From the NCBI GenBank assembly GCA_944989445.1, contig CALYLW010000013.1:3269066-3333065 (forward strand): 64,000 nucleotides of DNA. The letters run 5' to 3'. Of the stretch, positions 57,195-64,000 are shown piece after piece. Under the pieces are notes generated by a model. It saw only the letters and a program-made list of their open reading frames with translations, had not been told where the DNA came from and did no database searches. This DNA comes from Ampullaceana balthica. Its lineage: Eukaryota; Mollusca; Gastropoda; Lymnaeidae. Position 1 is the first letter of the stretch, and each line of letters begins with the position of its first letter. A program made the translations under genes and the position numbers.

Positions 57195-58175
57195 AGATTC
57201 TTTTTGCCGATGATTGTGCCCTTAACGCGGGCTCTGAAGCACAACTGCAACTAAGTGCGGATAAATTTTCCAGTGCGTGCTCTAACTTTGGGGTCACCAC
57301 CAGCACAAAGAAGACAGAAGTATTACACCAGCCTGCCCCAGGCAAATATTATACTGAGCCTAACATATTCATCAACGGCAACAAAATCAACACAGTGAGC
57401 CGCTTTACTTACCTTGGCAGCACGCTGTCTCAGAAGGCAAATATTGATGACGAGATGAACTCGAGAATCTCAAAGGCCAGTGCAGCATTCGGTAGATTGT
57501 TTGACAGTGTCTGGAAGAGAAAGGGGAATCAGCACCCAAACAAAACTAAAAGTATACAGAGCTGTAGTGCTCCCCACCTTATTATATGCATGTGAAACGT
57601 GGTCTGTAAGGTTGCTGAACCACTTCCACACCAAAAGCCTTAGAAAAATTCTCAATATAAAATAGCAGGAAAAATTTCCAGACACCGAAATATTAGCCAG
57701 GTCAGGACTCCCCAGCATCCACACTAGCCTCATGCAAAGCAAACTACGCTGGGAGGGGCATGTAGTGCGCATGCCCGACAATCGCCTCCCCAAGAGGCTC
57801 TTCTATGGTGAGCTTACAGAAGGGAATAGAGCACGCGGCGGTCCACGTAAGCGCTATAAGGATGCACTTAAAACTGCTCTGAAGGCCTTTGACATCGGAC
57901 ATGACTCCTGGGAAGCAGCAGCCCACTAGTGCTCTATGATATGGTATGGTGCAGCTGTCTGTGAGGCTAATAGACAACAGGCTGGCAAGAACAAACGTCA
58001 AGCCAGAAAGGACCGTATCCAAAACCCTCCTGAATGGACGGAATCTATCTCTTGTCCGACATACGGACGCCTTTTTCGTGCCAGAATAGGGTTAATAAGC
58101 CACCAGAGGACACATGTGGTGGCCCAGCAAATATGATGAGAGTGGTCATCGTCGACCACGACGGGCGAACAACAT
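57195..58175 (+). mobile_element. LINE-B, 5'-truncated copy inserted in LINE-C
   Basis: Starts in the RT palm (LFADDCALNAGSEAQLQLSA). Continues RFTYLGSTLSQKANIDDEMN, RISKASAAFGRL, KLKVYRAVVLPTLLYACETW (after a frame change at ~57530), HFHTKSLRKILNIK then an in-frame TAG, RWEGHVVRMPDNRLPKRLFY and FDIGHDSWEAAA. It ends in a C2H2-like CPTYGRLFRARIG...SHQRTH (second Cys changed to Tyr). The 3' end is atcgtcgaccacgacgggcg aacaac. Confidence 0.9.
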
Positions 58176-58329
58176 TGGCTTAACCTCTGCTCCAGCATAC
58201 AATCAGCTGCAGACATGGGCAATGCCAGAGCCATGTACGAAAATATCACGAAAGCAACTGACCCTTTGACCTGAAGTCCAAAAGTGGAAAAATTATCCAA
58301 GACCACGCAGCACAGCTAAAACGGTGGAT

Positions 58330-59905
58330 TGAGCATTATCTGGAACTGTATGCACCAGTTACCACAGTCTCCAGCACAGCTCTAGATGACATCCCCGATA
58401 TGCCACTCATGGAAGAACTAGATGTCGTGACCACACAGGAAGAGCTGAGCAAAGCAATTGACAGCCTAGCTTGTGGAAAAGCCCCTGGGAATGATGGCAT
58501 ACCAGCAGAAGTTCTTAAGAATGGCAAGACAGTTGTACTCAAGCCATTGCATGAGCTTCTGTCCCTCTGCTGGGAACAGGGCTGCATCCCCCAGGAACTA
58601 AAGGATGCAAATATATTGACACTATATAAGAACAATGGCGATAAAACTGACTGCAATAACTATCGCGGCATTTCACTCTTTAGTATTGTAGGAAAGGCTT
58701 TTGCCCTTGTCATACTAACACGATTACATAGTTTAGACTCCCGAGTTTATCCAGAATCTCAGTGCGATTTCCGGGATGGTCGATCAACCATAGACATGGT
58801 GTTCTCCATACGGCAGCTCCAGGAAAAATGCAGAGAGCAGCAGATGCCACTTTTTCATCGCCGTTGTGGATCTTACGAAAGCTTTTCATTTAGTCAGTCG
58901 AATCGGGCTATTTCAAATCCTGGAAAAAATTGGCTTTCCCCTACACCTACTTGCCATCATCAGACAGTTCCATGAAAATATGCAGGGCACACTGCAGTTC
59001 GATGGAGCTACGTCAGAAGCATTTCCAGTCAGCAGCGGAGTTAAACAAGGTTACTCGCACCAAAACTGTTCGCAATATTCTTTTCTGTATTGCTTCGCTA
59101 CGCATTCAAGGATAGCTGTGATGGAATCTGGTTACACACAAGAGCTGATGGAGGACCTTTCAACACTGCCCGCCTACGAGCCAAAACCAAAAAGACAGAT
59201 GTCCTAATTCGCGAACTACCTTTTGATGACGATGCGGCACTGATAGTGATAGAAGACACAGAAACTGATTCGCAACAACTCATGTCAAGCTCTCCAGCCC
59301 CTGTAAAGAATTTGGTCTGCAAATCAGCTTGAAAAAGGCAAACATCATGGCGCAAGACACATGTTTTCCTCCTACCATCAATATCGACAATGAAAACTTG
59401 GAGGTTGTGGACAGCTTCACCTACTTGGGGTCCAAGATTTCCAACTCACTGTCCATTGAGGATGAAATAAACAGTAGAAGGCAAAGCAGCTGCCACAATG
59501 GCTAAACTAAATAAACTGGTTTGGCAAAACATCAAGCTAACGGAAAAAACCAAACTGTGTGTCTACCGAGCCTGCGTCATCAGTACGCTGCTATATGGAA
59601 GCGAGACATGGACCACTTATTCATCCCATGAGCGCAAGCTTAATAGCTTCCACTTGAGGTGCCTTCGTTGCATCCTGGGCATTAAATGGCAGGGCAAAGT
59701 GCCAAATAGTGAGGTCCTGATACGTGCCAATACCCAAAGCATGTTCTCAATCCTTAGTGAAAGATGCCTAAGATGGCTAGGGCATGTAAAAAGAATGAGC
59801 CAGGGTCGTATCCCCAAGGACCTCCTATATGGAGAACTGGCATCGGGAAAGAGGAAGACAGGTCGCCCACGTCTCCGATTTAAAGATGTCTGCCAGAGAG
59901 ACATG
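58330..59905 (+). pseudogene. LINE-C copy 3 reverse transcriptase, frameshifted
   Basis: MEELDVVTTQEELSKAIDSL, GKAPGNDGIPAEVLKNG, NNYRGISLFSIVGKAFA, YPESQCDFRDGRSTIDMVFS, then a shift near 58850 to DLTKAFHLVSRIGLFQIL and SSGVKQGYSHQN, a shift near 59070, RELPFDDDAAL where FADD is expected (Ala replaced by Asp), a shift near 59480, and KLCVYRACVISTLLYGSETW to GRPRLRFKDVCQRDMKT. There is no intact frame. Homology ends abruptly at ~59905, where repeat X begins. Confidence 0.9.
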
Positions 59906-60835
59906 AAAACAAAATACCCTGAAAAAAGATTTCTGCACCAAAAATAACTCTTTTCGAACGTCCGCATAAAATTGTTCAATATGGAATTTAATGAGGTTTA
60001 ATTGTTCTCTCTTTGTGGGTACGGCTTTCAGGCAAAAAGGACAATTGCAAAAATTATCTACAGGGTGAAAGGAACCATCGCTTACTCATAATTATTTATC
60101 TTCATCATTTGCCTCAATGGGTGCACATGCCGATCATTTATCAGGACGTGGGCCTTATGTATTCTGAGTTCATGAACAAATTTGGACTGGGCAAAGGGCA
60201 CGGTGGTCGAGTGGCATGCGCGCTCGGCTGGCGTACCGATGGTCGCGGGTTCGAATCCTTGTGAAGGCAAAGATTTGTTCCCGGGGCCTAGGGCGTCCCT
60301 GAGTCCACCCAGCTCCGAATGGGTACCTAACATTTGTTAGGGAAATAAAGGCGGCTGGGTAATGCGTGGAACCCTTATAGCCGACGCCTGTGAACGCTGC
60401 ATCACTTGCCAACAGACCAACCATGGTCTGTGGACGCATTAATCTTCTGTATAGAAGGAGCGTCTGTATAGATAAGACAAGATAAGACATACATTCAGAA
60501 GATGGAGCTCAATGAAAATATTGTCAACTTTTTGTAATCGATTCTGCTCATGGACAGTTGTTTGTTGCTTTAACACGAGGGAGAAATCATGAAAATCTTA
60601 GAGTATTAATTAAAAATACATTCCTTCAAGATTTACTTCATAATTCGAGAATATATACCAAAAAAAAATGTTGTCATAAGAAATTGTTGGATTAAAATAA
60701 ATGAAAGTTATGTATTACATAAATTTTTATTATTATGTGTAATTTTTCAAAATTTATTGATTTCAGCTGAAATATATTTATTTTGAAAAGTCCCGTCATT
60801 TTTGACGGGTAATACACAAGTTTCAATGATATTTT
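59906..60835 (+). repeat. Repeat X, copy 2, split by ~650 bp including a SINE
   Basis: 59915-59994 (caccaaaaataactcttttc ... ttgttcaatatgga) and 60645-60835 (gagaatatataccaaaaaaa ... gtcatttttgacgggtaat) together match 38886-39165. The middle holds unclassified sequence and the SINE at 60196-60489. Confidence 0.75.
60196..60489 (+). mobile_element. Full-length tRNA-derived SINE with LINE-A tail
   Basis: Head: gggcacggtggtcgagtggc (box A) to cgggttcgaatcc (box B), so a tRNA-like polymerase III promoter. Centre: gaatgggtacctaacatttg ttagggaaataaaggcggct. Tail: cgcattaatcttctgtatag aaggagcgtctgta and gataaga repeats, the same as the LINE-A 3' end, which is presumably how LINE-A machinery moves it. 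Confidence 0.92.
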
Positions 60836-61384
60836 TACAATTTTCTCATTAGCGTTCCAACAGGAACAGATAAGTTCTAAGGGAGAAAAGCCATGAAAAC
60901 ATTTGTTGGAATTTCTTTCTATCCCTTGAATTTCGACAAAGGGAGAAAATTGAAGGAGAAACTATTTATTAAATATCATTGTTAAAGGGATTAAGCCAAT
61001 TGTAGAAGCAATTTATTAAATTACCTAATATATGACATTAATCAATACCTATTTAACGAGACCCTTACATACTTTAAAATAATTTCAAATGACGCCTTTC
61101 AATATTGTGAGCAACAAAAGGTGTCGGGCTGCCACTAAATGTTACAAATTCCACGCAAGAGGACCATCGAAATGTGGGGGTAACGTCATGGTGTTAGATC
61201 ATATACACTGTACCTGTACGGTACAACACTGGCGACTTTTCACAATGAGGTCACTAGTCGAATTATAGAAATGTTATGAGTTTTGTCCTCTGAGGGCAAC
61301 ACACGAAAAGCTTGTTTGTTTGTAAAAGGGTGATACCGAAACCAATCTACCCGTCCCATGACGGAGCAGTATCACCAGGGCATT
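60836..61384. other. Spacer, nothing recognised
   Basis: Mixed-composition sequence before the tandem array. No coding frame or element ends identified. Confidence 0.35.
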
Positions 61385-61768
61385 TAGTATACTACACACA
61401 AATATTTAGATAACGGGGTGGTCAGCAGTGGCGCCACTAGTGGGGTGCGGTGGGGGCGGGCCGCCCCGGGTGACACCATCAGGGGGGTGACACCACAATG
61501 TAAAATTATGTATGTTCCCGTTATTTGGCACTGGAAAACTCGGAGGAGATTCTATGAGGTAGGTCGTGAGGGGGTGACACCATGAGCTACCGCCCCGGGT
61601 GACACCAACCACAGTAACGCCTCTGCTGGTCAGTATACTACACACACATATAGATAACGGGGTGGTCAGTATACTACACGCACATATAGATAACGGGGTG
61701 GTCAGTATACTACACACACACACAAATATTTATATATGAAACGGGGCATTTAGTATACTACACACACA
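61385..61768. repeat. ~32-36 bp minisatellite array, left part
   Basis: The unit cagtatactacacacacata followed by tatagataacggggtggt, with (ac)n and (at)n runs of varying length. A hAT-type MITE interrupts the first unit. The array continues after the Helitron at 62441. Confidence 0.9.
61426..61626. mobile_element. hAT-type MITE in the array
   Basis: The left end cagtggcgccactag and the reversed right end agcagaggcgttactg share the hAT-like CAGNGGCG pattern. The flanks tggtcag (61419-61425 and 61627-61633) are a 7 bp duplication, perhaps 8. Inside are two copies of gccccgggtgacacca. Uninterrupted array units show the empty site. Confidence 0.8.
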
Positions 61769-62440
61769 TCTCTATACATATAAGACGCATTTGTTGTCTG
61801 TCTGTCTGTTCCCTAATAACTCAAGATCCAGACAACCAAATAACGTGAAATTTGGTACAATTGGTACAATTACACAAAATTATACCGGAAAGGTTATTAA
61901 ACAGGTTTCGTTCCATATATAAGATACTGGGGGCCGGGGGCCCAAAATGTAGTTTTTCCTTATATGAGCTATATAAAATAAAAATTATTGAAAAGTAAGA
62001 CGTAAAATAATGACGCAAAATAATAAACATTTTGGTGTCGAGATTAACAAGAAGGCGACTATCGCCAAAAAATAATTGTTTTGTTGTTGTTGCTTTGTTG
62101 TTGTTGCTTTTGTTGTTGTAGCTTTTGTTGTTGTAGTTGTTGTTTTGTTGTTGCTGTTGCTGTTGTAGTTGTTTTTTTGTTGTTATTTTTGTTGATGTTT
62201 TGTTTTGTTGTTGTTGCAGTTGTTGTCCACATCCCTTGCCCTGCGACGACAATGTCCTTCATGTTGTTGTTGTTGCTGTTGTTGTTTTGTTGTTGTTGCT
62301 TTGTTGTTGTTGTTGTTTTGTTGTTTTTGTTGTTGTTTTGTTTTTGTTGTTTTTTTTTGTTTTTGTTGTTTTGTTGTTTTTGTGGTTGTTTTTGTTGCTG
62401 TTGTTGTTAAACCCGGGAAGAGCCGGGTACTTGTCCCTAG
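61769..62440 (+). mobile_element. Non-autonomous Helitron
   Basis: 5' end TCTCTATACATATAAGACGC, then the tgtctgtctgtctgtt run. 3' end with the hairpin CCCGGgaagagCCGGG followed by tacttgtccCTAG. It lies between A and T (cacacacA / Tatatagata), with no duplication, as Helitrons do. The neighbouring array units read acacacatatatagata, which is the unfilled site. It codes for no Rep/helicase. Confidence 0.9.
62079..62408. repeat. (TTG)n-rich trinucleotide tract inside the Helitron
   Basis: Long, imperfect ttgttgttgctttg-type repeats in two blocks separated by ~50 bp of unique sequence (ttgtccacatcccttgccct). It gives Leu/Cys/Val-rich frames on + and Gln/Thr/Asn-rich frames on -, none of which look like genes. 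Confidence 0.9.
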
Positions 62441-62601
62441 TATATAGATAACGGGGTGGTCAGTTTACTACACACACACACAAATATATATATATATATA
62501 TATATATATGAAACGGGGCATTTAGTATACTACACACATATATAGATAACGGAGTGGTCAGTATACTCACACATATATAGATACCGGGGTGTTCAGTATA
62601 C

Positions 62602-62667
<66 letters not shown>

Positions 62668-62790
62668 TTTATAGATAACGGTGTGTTCAGTAAATCACAC
62701 ACATATATAGATAACGGGGTGTTCAGTAAACTACAAACACACACACACACAAACAAAAACACACACATATATATATATATACTTGATGAG
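62441..62790. repeat. Minisatellite array, right part, with AT and AC microsatellites
   Basis: Continuation of the array at 61385: tatatagataacggggtggt cag(t)tactacacac. It holds expansions of (ta)n at 62487-62508 and 62624-62662. Confidence 0.92.
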
Positions 62791-63113
62791 GCCCTAATCT
62801 ATTAGGGATGTGGAGTCCCCTATAAGGCCAAATATTCTGTCGGTGCCAAATATGATTTTCGGATGCCTAGAGGATTAAAAGGAAATATAATTAATAAGTT
62901 TATGAATAGTGAAGTAATCTTTAACTTAAAAGGATTTTATATTCATTGCAAATTTTAAAATGCAATCTCTTGTAAAATATTTTATGGATTCAGGAATTTT
63001 ATTAAACTAAAATATTTTCTTTCTTTGTTTTGACAGAGCAAAGTCATTGATAACATCATCAAATGTTAAACTGTGGAGTTTGTCACTTTCTATGCACAAG
63101 AGACTGGGGGAAC
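62791..63113. other. Spacer, nothing recognised
   Basis: A tttgacag followed by agcaaagtcattgataac near 63030-63050 resembles an acceptor site, but no supported exon follows. Confidence 0.3.
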
Positions 63114-63689
63114 TTAACCGTATCTATTCGTTCGCTAGCCGACCTTTTTAGGACAGAATCTAGGGGGAAAAGTTAGGGGGTCGGCTTACGAGCGGGTCAT
63201 TAACGTATCGGTGTTTTTATTGTAGATCATCAAGGTCCTTTTCTACATTCTGCAAGATTCGACTACACTACCACAAGCTATAATATATGATTAAACATCT
63301 GCAATTACCTTATTTAGTCATTTTATTTATTTTTGTGAACGTTTTAATAAATTGTTTTACAAATTTTGTTTTCAACAACGAATTTTAATGTACGCGCTTT
63401 CGCCACTGTTTACCAAAGATTTTTTTAAAAATACGGGTAACTCTTGCCTAACATAGAGCACAAAGACAAATATAGGAAATCCAAAGTAAACTTAAACAAT
63501 CATAATGACCGATTTAGCTTGTAGTTTTTAAAAAATGTGTACCATTTTGTTTAAACTGTCCTATTACTTTGGGTCGGCTTGAGAGCGGGTTATACACTTT
63601 TAATACTTTTCTCTTCCAAAAGTGTGCGTGTGTGTGGGGGGGGGGTCAGCTTATGAACGAAAGGGCATTAGAACGAGTATATACGGTAA
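63114..63689. mobile_element. MITE with CCGTAT...GCCGACC ends
   Basis: Left ttaaccgtatctattcgttc gctagccgacc and reversed right ttaccgtatatactcgttct ... aagctgacc are inverted. Internal copies of ggtcggctta(c)gagcgggt(c/t)at near 63180 and 63572 form a second inverted pair. Class not determined. Confidence 0.7.
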
Positions 63690-63857
63690 TTTATATTGGG
63701 GCATTGTTCAAAATTCATTTTAAAAATTTTTCTTCAGCTCAGAAAAAAAGATATTTCTCCAGTGCAATTTGCAAACATCATGACAAGAAATACTCTCAGA
63801 ATTCCTTCTACACTAGGGAATACTGATAGGACACGATTGTGTATTATTACCCTATGC

Positions 63858-64000
63858 CAGGGGTGGGCAAACTTTTTAGGGCGAGGGCCATATTAGTAAG
63901 AAATAAAACATCAAGGGGCCTCACCCAAAAAAAAATGTTGACTCGATTCAAGTACAAAAATCCCTTTTTAACATAAATGTATTGCTTTTTTTCGATATTA
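63858..64000 (+). mobile_element. hAT-type MITE, cut by the window end
   Basis: Starts CAGGGGTGGGCAAACTTTTT then AGGGCGAGGGCC, matching the reversed right end of the element at 14865-15079. Its other end lies outside the window. Confidence 0.7.

Larger units (their letters stand above)
56430..59905 (+). mobile_element. LINE-C copy 3, carrying an in-frame minisatellite and a nested LINE-B
   Basis: Pieces in order: degenerate pre-RT region (56430-56650), the expanded MKPVTEAKRKAL segment (56655-57095), AYKEKPTPDKAACLK to a QYLLA/YWLN segment (57100-57194), the LINE-B insert (57195-58175), then LINE-C again (58176-59905) with IQSAADMGNARAMYENI and the RT. The insert is flanked by tggcttaacc at 57185-57194 and 58176-58185. 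Confidence 0.9.

Noticed and set aside
51546..60489. tRNA genes at 51546 and 60196 (good A and B boxes)
   Set aside because: The tRNA-like parts are followed by a SINE central domain and LINE-A tail and do not fold into a proper acceptor-closed tRNA.
62059..62451. Poly-Gln/Thr/Asn (-) and Leu/Cys/Val-rich (+) frames
   Set aside because: They lie in the TTG-rich tract of a non-autonomous Helitron. Low complexity only, with no conserved sequence.

Overview
This is a 64 kb, AT-rich piece of an animal nuclear genome. It has intron-split genes with GT/AG junctions, many minisatellites and a very dense load of transposable elements. The host genes and the repeat types (RTE-like, CR1/jockey-like and RNase H-bearing LINEs, Penelope elements, tRNA-derived SINEs, Helitron, MITEs) suggest an invertebrate. 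A lophotrochozoan, perhaps a gastropod mollusc, is my best guess, but no rRNA or mitochondrial marker is present to settle it.

Two complete host genes can be assembled exon by exon. (1) INIP/SOSS-C on the + strand (5406-10773, five coding exons, 119 aa) is a small subunit of the single-stranded-DNA-sensing SOSS complex. (2) A large ankyrin-repeat TRP-type cation channel lies on the - strand (47017 down to 14454, 23 coding exons, 953 aa, every exon phase matching the next). The two genes converge, with about 3.7 kb between their stop codons. A third gene on the - strand shows only a first coding exon (3922-4029), head-to-head with INIP. Damaged exon-like sequence lies at the left edge (about 308-1000).

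Layout: 1-5250, damaged exons, a ~177 bp satellite and LINE fragments. 5406-10773, INIP with four large intronic minisatellites. 10774-14453, convergent 3' region with a Tigger-like MITE, a LINE 3' end and a perfect 21 bp array. 14454-47017, the TRP gene. Its introns hold a three-deep nest of LINEs (17638-22655), a long LINE (30627-32990), a Tigger remnant, MITEs and several minisatellites lying against splice sites. 47444-64000 has no recognisable host gene. It is a transposon graveyard with a second LINE nest (47444-49888), a Penelope-like retroelement with a hammerhead ribozyme motif (55020-56415), a LINE with an in-frame 39 bp minisatellite and another LINE inside it (56430-59905), and SINEs. 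Near the right edge a Helitron and a hAT-type MITE are inserted in a tandem array that preserves their empty sites.

Recurring families are named here for cross-reference. LINE-A is CR1/jockey-like with a (GATAA)n tail shared with the SINEs. LINE-B and LINE-C are two related LINEs ending in a zinc-finger-like motif. R1 is a ~430-570 bp element with AAATCCCTTATAT inverted ends. X is an unclassified repeat.
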